Positions 8,709 through 15,079 of a stretch of 24,691 bases of DNA are shown here, in pieces (the stretch's first letter is position 1; each line of letters starts with the position of its first letter). Made by a program: the position numbers and the translations under genes. This stretch comes from Anaerolineae bacterium (GTDB lineage: Bacteria; Chloroflexota; Anaerolineae; JAFGEY01): the NCBI GenBank assembly GCA_016931365.1, contig JAFGEY010000293.1, positions 1-24,691 of the forward strand. The letters are read 5' to 3'. The notes below the pieces were generated by a model. That model was not told where the DNA came from and did no database searches. It saw only the letters and a list, made by a program, of their open reading frames with translations.

Positions 8709-9777
8709 GTCGTCCGGCGGCGCGTTTTTGCATTCCGATCTGATCCGGCAACTGCTGGTTGGGGGCAGTATTGTCGCTATGCTGATGTGTACTATTCTGG
8801 GTAGCAGCGTGTTGACCATGCAGGAGCAGGGTGTGTTGTCTGTGGCGGCGCTTACATCGACGCCGTTGCCGACCGATGTGCCTGCGGTTCCACCAACCCG
8901 GACGGTCCCAGCCCCGACCGACGTGCCTGCAGCCACCTCGACCGTTTCCCCATCGCCGACGGCGACAATGCAGCCTGGCGAAACACCTCCGCCGACTGCA
9001 ACAGCGACACTATTGCCTGCGCCAACGTCGACAGCGACGCCAACGATCCCTTCAACACCCACAATGACGCCAACGGCTCCCCGGCCAACTGTGCAATCCT
9101 GCGGCCACCCGGCCGGATGGCAGCTTTATATCGTGCAGTCTGGAGATACGTTGACTGGCCTGGCTTTGCGATCCGGTACCACTGTTGCGGCCATTATGAA
9201 TGCCAATTGTCTCAAGACGACAGCTATTTTTGCCAAACAGCGGTTATATTTGCCGCCTACACTGACCTATCCAACGCTGACGCCGACCAGGACGCCGACC
9301 TTTGTCCTGCCAACGATTACACCTACACAGTGCGTGGTTCGTCCCCCGGCAGGATGGGTGTCTTACATTGTGCAGTCGGGCGATTCGCTGTATGACCTGG
9401 CGCTGCGTCATGGTACGACCATTTACGAGGTTCAACAGGTCAACTGTCTGAGCAGCGGCGCTGTCTATGCCGGGCAGCAACTCTATCTGCCGGCGCTGCT
9501 TCCGACAGCGACGCCCACCTGGACGCTGGTTCCTTCGGCCACGTTGACTTTGCCTGTAGAAACGCCGACGCCAACGACAACACCCACCACAGAGACGACG
9601 CCGACTGCAACAGCTACGCCGTTGCCTGAGCCGACACCGACAATCGAGCCGACATCGACGGTTGAAGTAACGCTCACGCCAACCGAAACACTCGAGTCTC
9701 CCACTCCAACGGTGACACCCACGCCGACGGAGACCGTTGCTCCAGAACCCACATCCACATCCACATCCACCAGTTAG
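8701..9777 (+). CDS. Membrane-anchored Thr/Pro-rich protein with two LysM domains
   Basis: This 358-residue protein is likely anchored by an N-terminal hydrophobic helix (~16-38) with the rest outside the cell. It holds two LysM repeats, a fold that binds N-acetylglucosamine-containing glycans such as peptidoglycan: YIVQSGDTLTGLALRSGTT (~143-184) and YIVQSGDSLYDLALRHGTT (~222-264). Each repeat is bracketed by a cysteine pair with similar spacing (Cys134/Cys170 and Cys211/Cys249), so a disulfide in each is plausible. The LysM units float in long low-complexity T-P-T-A linkers (~52-130, 185-210, 266-358), a style common in Chloroflexota surface proteins. The ATG at 8701 lies inside the end of the kinase gene in another frame, so the two are probably made together. 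A cell-wall-related role is inferred; no catalytic domain is present. Confidence 0.82.
   Translation: MAKSSGGAFLHSDLIRQLLVGGSIVAMLMCTILGSSVLTMQEQGVLSVAALTSTPLPTDVPAVPPTRTVPAPTDVPAATSTVSPSPTATMQPGETPPPTATATLLPAPTSTATPTIPSTPTMTPTAPRPTVQSCGHPAGWQLYIVQSGDTLTGLALRSGTTVAAIMNANCLKTTAIFAKQRLYLPPTLTYPTLTPTRTPTFVLPTITPTQCVVRPPAGWVSYIVQSGDSLYDLALRHGTTIYEVQQVNCLSSGAVYAGQQLYLPALLPTATPTWTLVPSATLTLPVETPTPTTTPTTETTPTATATPLPEPTPTIEPTSTVEVTLTPTETLESPTPTVTPTPTETVAPEPTSTSTSTS
9751..9768 (+). repeat. Short tandem repeat (ACATCC)x3 at the end of the LysM gene
   Basis: Three exact tandem copies of ACATCC encode the Thr-Ser repeats at the C-terminus of the LysM protein. A 6-bp unit keeps frame, so slippage here would lengthen or shorten the tail without a frameshift. 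Confidence 0.7.
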
Positions 9778-9796
9778 CCTCTTGAACAAATTTGAC

Positions 9797-9826
9797 TTGA
9801 CACAAGACGCCTCAAAACATTATAAT
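9797..9826 (+). promoter_or_regulatory. Consensus sigma70-type promoter for def
   Basis: Perfect consensus hexamers TTGACA (9797-9802) and TATAAT (9821-9826) lie 18 bp apart in the gap after the LysM gene. Transcription would begin near 9833, leaving a leader of about 75 bases before the def ATG at 9909. The in-frame ATG at 9825 overlaps the -10 box and cannot be the start of a transcript made from this promoter. Confidence 0.75.
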
Positions 9827-9846
9827 GGGCGCATTGGCATCTTGTC

Positions 9847-9871
9847 AAAGAGGGGGGGCTCCTCCTTTTTT
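9847..9871 (+). terminator. Hairpin with T6 tract in the def leader
   Basis: AAAGAGG (9847-9853) can pair with CCTCCTTT (9861-9868) with one bulged base, extended by G-C/G-T pairs inside, and is followed by T's to 9871 (run of six, 9866-9871). It lies between the def promoter and the def start codon. It could be an attenuator in the leader, or a terminator for readthrough from the kinase-LysM unit. The stem is short and its G-run allows several pairings, so this is tentative. Confidence 0.3.
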
Positions 9872-9908
9872 GAGACGATGCGATCATTCCAAACATCAAA
9901 GGATGAGT

Positions 9909-10448
9909 ATGGCAGTGCGAGAGATTTTGCAGATTGGTGATCCTATACTACGCAAGCGCAGCCTTCCCATTGGGCGTTTTGATGATGCCCTGGCCGAATT
10001 GGCTCAAGACATGATCGAAACGATGCATGAGGCTAACGGCGTCGGTTTGGCTGCGCCGCAGATCGGCGTGTTAGCCCGGCTGATCGTCGTCGAGATGCCT
10101 GACAATGACGATTACCCCAATCCGGGCGAGCGGTTTGTGCTCTGCAACCCCAAAGTGGTCAAGGTCAGCCGGGAGACCGAAGTAGGGCAAGAGGGGTGTC
10201 TGTCCGTGCGCGGTTATGTGGGGATGGTTGAGCGCCCCATCGCCGCGATCGTCGAGGGGCAAGACCTTAAAGGGGCCAAAGTTCGCATCAAGGCGCAAGA
10301 TTATTTGGTCCGCGCCTTTTTGCACGAGATCGATCACCTGGATGGTGTGCTCTATGTGGACCTTGCCGAGGAGGGCACAGTGATGACAGTCGAAGCATTG
10401 GAACTGCTTGAAGGGGAAGAGGCAGAGGAAGAGCAGGTAGGGATGTGA
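9909..10448 (+). CDS. def: Peptide deformylase
   Basis: This 179-residue metalloenzyme removes the formyl group from the initiator methionine of new proteins in the cytoplasm. All three family motifs are present in order: GVGLAAPQIG (motif 1), EGCLS (motif 2, with the metal-binding Cys) and HEIDH (motif 3, with two metal-binding His and the catalytic Glu). The N-terminus AVREILQIGDPILRKRS is typical of the family. ATG 9909 is chosen because AAAGGA sits about 5 bases before it; ATG 9903, two codons earlier, is too close to that site. The C-terminus ends in a Glu-rich tail (GEEAEEEQVGM). The gene stands behind its own consensus promoter and is not followed by fmt here. Confidence 0.95.
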   Translation: MAVREILQIGDPILRKRSLPIGRFDDALAELAQDMIETMHEANGVGLAAPQIGVLARLIVVEMPDNDDYPNPGERFVLCNPKVVKVSRETEVGQEGCLSVRGYVGMVERPIAAIVEGQDLKGAKVRIKAQDYLVRAFLHEIDHLDGVLYVDLAEEGTVMTVEALELLEGEEAEEEQVGM

Positions 10449-10498
10449 GTGGCAGGTGAGCGCACAACTGGTGTGTGGCGTCTTTAGGAGATAAAACG

Positions 10499-10867
10499 AT
10501 GAATATCGTAGAATTACTCTCACTGCGCGGTTTGGATACAACAGCAAAAATCAAGCTTGTTCGTCATCAAGACAAGCGTTATGACTTTCGAGAGCTGGTG
10601 CGAAAGGGAGTGTTCGATCTTTATCAAAGTTATCAGCATAAACCTGTCTTTGAGTGTGATTCGATAGTCTCTTTTCTAGGCATGGAGCGGGCAAATGCTT
10701 GCTTTTATGGGGTTTACCGTGTGCAGGGACGCAAGGCTGTGGCTGACAAGCCATTGCCAGATAATTTCGAGTATCCAGATTTTGTATCGCCCGAGGGGTT
10801 GTTGCGTGGTGCTCCTGCACCTCATACCCGCATCGTGGTGGGGCAGATGACGAAACTGCCGGCTTGA
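10499..10867 (+). CDS. Solitary N-terminal domain of a GIY-YIG-associated family (possibly truncated)
   Basis: This 122-residue protein begins MNIVELLSLRGLDTTAKIKL and contains VRHQDKRYDF, FDLYQSYQHKPVF and IVSFLGMERANACFYGVY. From memory this layout matches the N-terminal domain of proteins annotated as GIY-YIG nuclease family, which normally run to about 250-290 residues with the nuclease at the C-terminus. Here the similarity fades after residue ~85, the last ~35 residues look unrelated, and neither the rest of the frame nor the next 110 bases shows a GIY-YIG motif. It may be a truncated gene or a stand-alone domain. The start is ATG 10499, with AGGAG at 10486-10490, so expression is plausible. 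It lies just before hicBA in a stretch that looks more AT-rich than its surroundings. The function of this domain is not known to me. Confidence 0.5.
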   Translation: MNIVELLSLRGLDTTAKIKLVRHQDKRYDFRELVRKGVFDLYQSYQHKPVFECDSIVSFLGMERANACFYGVYRVQGRKAVADKPLPDNFEYPDFVSPEGLLRGAPAPHTRIVVGQMTKLPA

Positions 10868-10977
10868 GGTTTTGTGCCTGCGCAATGGAAACCGCAAACA
10901 TCTTTTCGAGCGGCCAAACCGGTAGATGCAGGACGTCCGCATTCAGTTCCAATTCATTTGGGATAGGATAAAAGAAA

Positions 10978-11193
10978 ATGACAAGAGAATTCAGTGTTGT
11001 CATTGAACAAGATTCCGAGGGCTATTATGTGGCAAGCGTTCCCGAGTTGCCGGGATGTCACACCCAAGCCAAATCGTTGGACACGTTGATGGAACGAATC
11101 CAGGAAGCAATCGAGTTATCCCTGGAAGTAATGTCGGATGAAGTGGAGCCGCCCAAGTTTATTGGTGTCCAACGCATTTGGGTTGAAGCATGA
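10978..11193 (+). CDS. hicB: HicB-family antitoxin
   Basis: This 71-residue protein is a short HicB-type antitoxin: FSVVIEQDSEGYYVASVPELPGC is the classic HicB strand-loop segment (partially degraded RNase H-like fold), followed by HTQAKSLDTLMERIQEAIEL. It would bind and block the HicA toxin encoded directly downstream. It ends soon after the core fold and has no C-terminal helix-turn-helix or ribbon-helix-helix, so DNA-binding autoregulation, common in longer HicB proteins, is not evident. The ATG has AGGA at 10965-10968. The stop codon overlaps the hicA start (ATGA at 11190-11193), which couples translation and places antitoxin first. No clear operator or promoter was found in the 110 bases upstream. 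Confidence 0.88.
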   Translation: MTREFSVVIEQDSEGYYVASVPELPGCHTQAKSLDTLMERIQEAIELSLEVMSDEVEPPKFIGVQRIWVEA

Positions 11194-11423
11194 CCAAGCT
11201 TCCGCGCATCACGGGGCGTCAACTTGTAGCAGCGCTGTGTAAGGGTGGTTTTGAGGTGATTCGGGTGAAGGGGAGTCACCACTTTATGCGGCATCCCAGT
11301 GGCAAGAGCACGGTTGTCCCCGTTCATCGTGGTGAGACGATTGGTCCGGGGTTGATGTCACAGATTCTGCGCGATTGCGAAATAACTCGTGAAGAACTGA
11401 TCGAATTGCTCAAGTCCATTTAA
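11190..11423 (+). CDS. hicA: HicA-family mRNA interferase toxin
   Basis: This 77-residue protein has the small double-stranded-RNA-binding-like fold of HicA toxins, ribosome-independent RNases that cleave mRNA and stop growth unless HicB is bound. The diagnostic features are ITGRQLVAALCKGGFEVIRVKGSHHFMRHP, here described as GRQLVAALCKGGF followed by GSHHFM with the catalytic His at about position 30, and then VVPVHRGETIGPGLMSQIL, typical of the C-terminal half. The length is normal for the family. Translation begins inside the hicB stop codon (ATGA overlap). The catalytic residue is intact, so the toxin is probably functional. It is followed by a perfect palindrome and then a convergent gene. 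Confidence 0.9.
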   Translation: MTKLPRITGRQLVAALCKGGFEVIRVKGSHHFMRHPSGKSTVVPVHRGETIGPGLMSQILRDCEITREELIELLKSI

Positions 11424-11447
11424 TCGCATAGCGGAGAAACCAAAGAC

Positions 11448-11471
11448 GCCGGTCGGCTCGAGCCGACCGGC
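11448..11471. terminator. Perfect 24-bp palindrome between convergent genes
   Basis: The 12-base half GCCGGTCGGCTC is followed directly by its exact reverse complement. It lies 24 bases after the hicA stop and 5 bases before the stop of the convergent minus-strand gene, a natural place for a bidirectional terminator. The flanking T content is modest on both strands, so it is not a textbook intrinsic terminator. It could also be a dispersed palindromic repeat. Confidence 0.5.
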
Positions 11472-11476
11472 ACTTG

Positions 11477-12028
11477 TTATTCATTTTTCGTCGCTTCGCG
11501 GCCCAGGATGACGCCGCCCTGTCCGGCGTCGCCGGTTGGCGCAGTCACCAGCGGCGGCCTTTGGGGTGGATCGATCAGATGCAGCATCCCGGCCAGGTCG
11601 GCCAGATTGAGCTCCAATTTCTCTGCCTGATCGATCAGCGTTTTGAGCAGGTCGCGCGTAAACAGCCAGCGAAATTGCTCCGAGCTGCCAAAGTGCTGCC
11701 ATTTGAGCGGGATGTGATGCAGCGTGTTCAGCGTCGATGGGCTGGGGGTGCGCAGTTTGTGGTAGGCCAGCAGCTTGACCTCTTTGTTAAGCGCTTTCAT
11801 CAATTCTTCGCCCATCGGCGCGGCAAAGTCCTGGCTCAACAGGATGACATAGATGTCACATTCCTCCACCCACAGCGCGCGCTCTCCAGCCTCGGCGCCG
11901 GCGCGCGGTGTGTGCCCGATGCGCCAGCCGATGTTTAACCCCATTCGCGCGACAACCTGACCGACGATCTCGCGCTCCTCGGCCAGATCGGGGCTGCTGC
12001 TGACGAACAGGTGAATGGGTTTGGCCAA
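11477..12028 (-). CDS. Small DUF4062/TIR-like domain protein
   Basis: This 183-residue protein opens with PIHLFVSSSPDLAEEREIV, which resembles the DUF4062 motif (VFVSSxxDLxxER) at the start of a TIR-like Rossmann domain. A second strand, CDIYVILLSQDFAAPMGEEL, matches the region where DUF4062/TIR-like proteins read I-x-V-x-L-G-x-x-Y-G. In the family this domain often precedes a STAND NTPase or other modules in signalling or defence proteins, but here it is nearly alone, with only a ~75-residue helical tail ending GQGGVILGREATKNE. I choose the TTG at 12028 because GGGAGG (12040-12035 on the minus strand) lies 6 bases upstream; the in-frame TTG at 12049 has no such site. It is the last gene of the minus-strand block, after a strong hairpin. 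Enzymatic activity is not established. Confidence 0.55.
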   Translation of the reverse strand: MAKPIHLFVSSSPDLAEEREIVGQVVARMGLNIGWRIGHTPRAGAEAGERALWVEECDIYVILLSQDFAAPMGEELMKALNKEVKLLAYHKLRTPSPSTLNTLHHIPLKWQHFGSSEQFRWLFTRDLLKTLIDQAEKLELNLADLAGMLHLIDPPQRPPLVTAPTGDAGQGGVILGREATKNE

Positions 12029-12062
12029 ACCGAACCTCCCAATTCCCAATGGATAATCAACT

Positions 12063-12095
12063 ACCTTCCCGGAAGCTCCGAGCTTCCGGGAAGGT
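12063..12095 (-). terminator. Perfect 15-bp hairpin after the GH38 gene
   Basis: The arms ACCTTCCCGGAAGCT (12063-12077) and AGCTTCCGGGAAGGT (12081-12095) are exact reverse complements around a 3-base loop. The hairpin begins about 12 bases past the GH38 stop and ends before the ribosome site of the next gene. No U-tract follows, so it may slow or partly end transcription, or protect the mRNA end. Its apex GCTC-CGAGC resembles the GGCTCGAGCC centre of the palindrome at 11448-11471. Confidence 0.55.
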
Positions 12096-12106
12096 CATTT
12101 CTGATC

Positions 12107-14971
12107 CTAGAACTTGGCCAGCAGGGTCACGATTTCGCGCCCGCGCACCCGCACACTTATGCGACCGGCCTCGTCAATGTCCAATGTGTCCAACACGCGC
12201 TCGCCGAGGTTGCAATGCGCAACACTGACCGGTTTCTGCCAGAATTTGACTGTCGCCTCGTACGCCGCCTCGCCGGTGTTCCAGAAACGCACGATCAACC
12301 CGCGGCCCTCTTCTGACTCTTTGATCGCCGTCACCAGCAGGTTCTCCGGCTCCACCTCGACCCAACTGCCCTTTGACGGTAGTTCACCCGCATGGGCCAG
12401 CGTCGCCACGGCGCGCAGCGGGGCGTTGAACGCCTGCGCCGCGTGGATGGCCTCGATGGAGGCGCCGCCGTGCGGGATCAGCGCATAATCAAAGGTATGC
12501 TCGCCGATGCACTGCGCTTCCGGCGTGGGCAGTCCCGGCCCGGCGTGGCCCTGCCGCACCGACATGTCGCCGCGCGACAACCAGCCGACCGCCCGCAGCA
12601 GGGTGAGCGCCAGTTCCGTCGCGCCGCCAGCGGCGCGTCCGCTATCGCCGCGCGTACCCGGCGCGATGCGCACGGCTTCGATTTCGGGCAGTCCACGGTT
12701 GGCGACCAGCATGCCGATTTTGCCGTCGCTCACCCCGGCCCAGGCGCACTGCGGGTGCGTGCTCACCGGCTGTTCGACCCAATCCTCAGTGCCGGTCGGC
12801 AGATCGATTGAACGTGTGATGATGTCAAAATGGCCTTCAGCGTCGAACGTATCCACCCGCACCGGCAGCGGAAAGTGGACGCGCAGGCGGTGGTCGGCGG
12901 CATCGTTCTCAACCGTCGTCGAAATGTCCACCCGGCGCACGCCCGGCGAGAGCGAAATGCGCGTCGTGATCGGCAGGTCGATCCATTCGTCGCTCCGTTC
13001 TGCGCGTGTCTCGCCCAACGATGCCGGCACCTGATAGGTCATCGACACTTCCAGCGTCTGCCGGGCCGGGCCGTACTCGGTCAGGCAGATCAGCGGTTCG
13101 CCCGCTGGTGTGCTGACAACAACGTCATTTTCCACCGGGCAGAAATTGTACTCGTCGCCGCGGTCGCCGACGTCGACGAAATGGTTCAGGCCGGGATATA
13201 CCGCGCCCGTCGTCTTGTCGGTCAGGGTCAAGGTGCCGTCGTCATTCACCTGAACGCGGAAAAACTCATTTTCGATGCCCGGCGATGCGGGCTTTCCGAT
13301 CCGGGCCGGCGGCTCGTCGAGCCGGACTGACGGCTCGACGACCGGCTGCACCCAGTAGACGCGATAGCCCAGGCCCGGCACGTCCGGCGCGACAAAGGTG
13401 CACTGGGCATATTCGCCGTGGTGGATGACCAGATGTACCTGTTCGATCTGGGTCGTTTCCATCATGCGCATGATCTCGGCCTGCCCGCGTTTGATGGCGT
13501 CGACATTGGGCGGCTGGCCCTTGGCGAGCACGATTTCCAGCTCGAGCAGCGTGCCGTCGGCGGCCAGGTTAATCGCCTGGATGCCCGCGCCCTCGATCTC
13601 GTAAGGCACTTCGCCGACCATGGTGATAAACATCGCCGCCGGAGCGGTGAACTCCCACAGCACGTCACGCCCGCGCTCGCCGATTTGCGGCCGGATCAAC
13701 TGCCCGTCGTCGGCGGCCAGCACGAAATGCGCCGCGTTCTCCGGCAGCGGTACCTGGGCCGCGACCATGTCGCTGCGCGGGCGTGTGGTAGGGTTGAAAA
13801 CGACGACGGCGGGGCGGTTGTCGGCATTGCTCGTATCGACAATGGCGGTCAGTCCACCCAGGCTCGCCGACGTGACCTGCTCGCCGATCTGATCGACCCA
13901 GTCAAAGCGTACCTTCATTTCACGGTGTACCTGATCGACGCTGCACCCGCAGATTGAGTCGTGGGGATGGTTTTGCAGCAGGTAGCGCCAGGCCTGCCGC
14001 ACCAGCGCGTCCTGACCATGCAGGGCCAGCGGCGCGCCGTTCAACTCGGCCAGGGTGGTCATCGGCTCCGCCCAGCGGGTGAGCAGCGTTTCGCTGGCCG
14101 CGTTGCGCTGCTTGATCCACATGCGCGCGGAGAGCACGCCGGGCAGCAGCGGCGAGCGGGCCGAGTCGCGCATTTCGCCTCGCCGCGTTTCCAACGTGGG
14201 GTTTTGGGCGCGGATTTTCTCGATAAACTGCGGCAGTGTGCCGTGCTGGATGTCCATGTCGGGCAGCGCGGTGCGGGCGGCGGCGAGCAGGCGCGGCAGC
14301 TCCGCCATCGGCTCGACGTGGTCGGAACCGTTCATGGCCAACAGGTGCGGCGTGGTGGCGGTGGGGGTCAGGCTGTTGATGATCTGCTGCGTGCGCCCGA
14401 TGAACGCCTGGGTGTCGGTGGGCATGTTGGCGGCATTGCCATAGCCCTCATGCTGGTGGACGACCAGCACCTCGCTGCCGTCAGAGGCCTGCCAGATGAA
14501 CTCGTTTTGTACGCCGCTCACGCCGCGCCAAAAGACCATCGTATCAATGTCGAACCCGCGCAAAATCTGCGGCATCTGGCTGATGTGGCCGAATGGGTCG
14601 GGGATGTTGCCCACGTCCATCCGTTTTCCAAATGCCGCGCACATCCGCGCGCCGACGAGCAGGTTGCGGACGGTCGATTCGCCGGAGACGAGAAATTCGT
14701 CCGGCAAAATATACCACGGGCCGATCTGGATGCGCCCGTTTTGCACATATTTTTCGATCCGGGCGCGGTTTTCGGGACGGATGGCCAGGTAATCGTCGAG
14801 AACGATGGTTTGCCCGTCGAGCATAAAGTACCTGTACTCGGGATCGCTGTCGAGGATGTGCAGCAGCTTGTCGACCAACTGCACCAGTCGAATGCGAAAT
14901 TCTTCAAAGGGCTGGTACCACTCGCGGTCCCAGTGTGTGTGTGAGACAAAGGTTAAGGTCTGTTTGGACAT
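12107..14971 (-). CDS. Glycoside hydrolase family 38 alpha-mannosidase
   Basis: This 954-residue enzyme should cleave terminal alpha-mannose residues with retention of configuration and needs a divalent metal. The N-terminal catalytic domain carries SHTHWDREWY (residues 10-19; His13 and Asp15 match metal ligands), NIPDPFGHIS (122-131; Asp125 is the expected nucleophile and also a ligand), GSDHVEP (~215) and NHPHDSICG (334-342; His337 as the fourth ligand). A helical middle region and a large beta-sandwich C-terminal half follow, as usual for the family. No signal peptide is present, so it is probably cytoplasmic. ATG 14971 is preferred, with AAAGGA nine bases upstream, over TTG 14992. It is the downstream end of the sugar locus, and a fragment of a diverged relative lies ~245-330 bases upstream. 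The exact linkage is not predictable. Confidence 0.88.
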   Translation of the reverse strand: MSKQTLTFVSHTHWDREWYQPFEEFRIRLVQLVDKLLHILDSDPEYRYFMLDGQTIVLDDYLAIRPENRARIEKYVQNGRIQIGPWYILPDEFLVSGESTVRNLLVGARMCAAFGKRMDVGNIPDPFGHISQMPQILRGFDIDTMVFWRGVSGVQNEFIWQASDGSEVLVVHQHEGYGNAANMPTDTQAFIGRTQQIINSLTPTATTPHLLAMNGSDHVEPMAELPRLLAAARTALPDMDIQHGTLPQFIEKIRAQNPTLETRRGEMRDSARSPLLPGVLSARMWIKQRNAASETLLTRWAEPMTTLAELNGAPLALHGQDALVRQAWRYLLQNHPHDSICGCSVDQVHREMKVRFDWVDQIGEQVTSASLGGLTAIVDTSNADNRPAVVVFNPTTRPRSDMVAAQVPLPENAAHFVLAADDGQLIRPQIGERGRDVLWEFTAPAAMFITMVGEVPYEIEGAGIQAINLAADGTLLELEIVLAKGQPPNVDAIKRGQAEIMRMMETTQIEQVHLVIHHGEYAQCTFVAPDVPGLGYRVYWVQPVVEPSVRLDEPPARIGKPASPGIENEFFRVQVNDDGTLTLTDKTTGAVYPGLNHFVDVGDRGDEYNFCPVENDVVVSTPAGEPLICLTEYGPARQTLEVSMTYQVPASLGETRAERSDEWIDLPITTRISLSPGVRRVDISTTVENDAADHRLRVHFPLPVRVDTFDAEGHFDIITRSIDLPTGTEDWVEQPVSTHPQCAWAGVSDGKIGMLVANRGLPEIEAVRIAPGTRGDSGRAAGGATELALTLLRAVGWLSRGDMSVRQGHAGPGLPTPEAQCIGEHTFDYALIPHGGASIEAIHAAQAFNAPLRAVATLAHAGELPSKGSWVEVEPENLLVTAIKESEEGRGLIVRFWNTGEAAYEATVKFWQKPVSVAHCNLGERVLDTLDIDEAGRISVRVRGREIVTLLAKF

Positions 14972-14993
14972 TTTTGTGATTCCTTTCGTCAAG

Positions 14994-15018
14994 ACGTATT
15001 GTGTATTTCGTCATACGT
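14994..15018. promoter_or_regulatory. Candidate operator-like inverted repeat upstream of GH38
   Basis: ACGTAT (14994-14999) and ATACGT (15013-15018) form an inverted repeat with a 13-base spacer, 23-47 bases upstream of the GH38 start codon. Position and symmetry fit a dimeric regulator site, but 6-base arms can arise by chance. No convincing -35/-10 pair was found here. Apart from this repeat and the gene remnant at 15080-15303, the 355-base gap holds nothing I can identify. Confidence 0.2.
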
Positions 15019-15079
15019 GAACGGCCTTTACGGAATGCGCACTATGCAATAACTTGCGAATCCCGCTTGAACTATGCCA

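Noticed and set aside
8655..9770. Minus-strand Gly/Val- and Cys/Arg-rich open frames opposite the LysM gene
   Set aside because: They are mirror images of the Thr/Pro codon repeats, and the plus strand has clear LysM domains.
9825..9908. N-terminal extension of def starting at ATG 9825
   Set aside because: The ATG overlaps the -10 box of the consensus promoter, the extension does not look like deformylase, and ATG 9909 has its own ribosome site.
10868..10977. GIY-YIG nuclease remnant or hicBA promoter
   Set aside because: No GIY-YIG motif in any frame I read, and no convincing -35/-10 pair; the 110 bases hold only the hicB ribosome site that I can identify.
13961..14944. Plus-strand open frame (327 codons) opposite the GH38 gene
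   Set aside because: The minus strand here encodes the conserved GH38 catalytic motifs; the plus frame is low-complexity and rich in G, R and Q.
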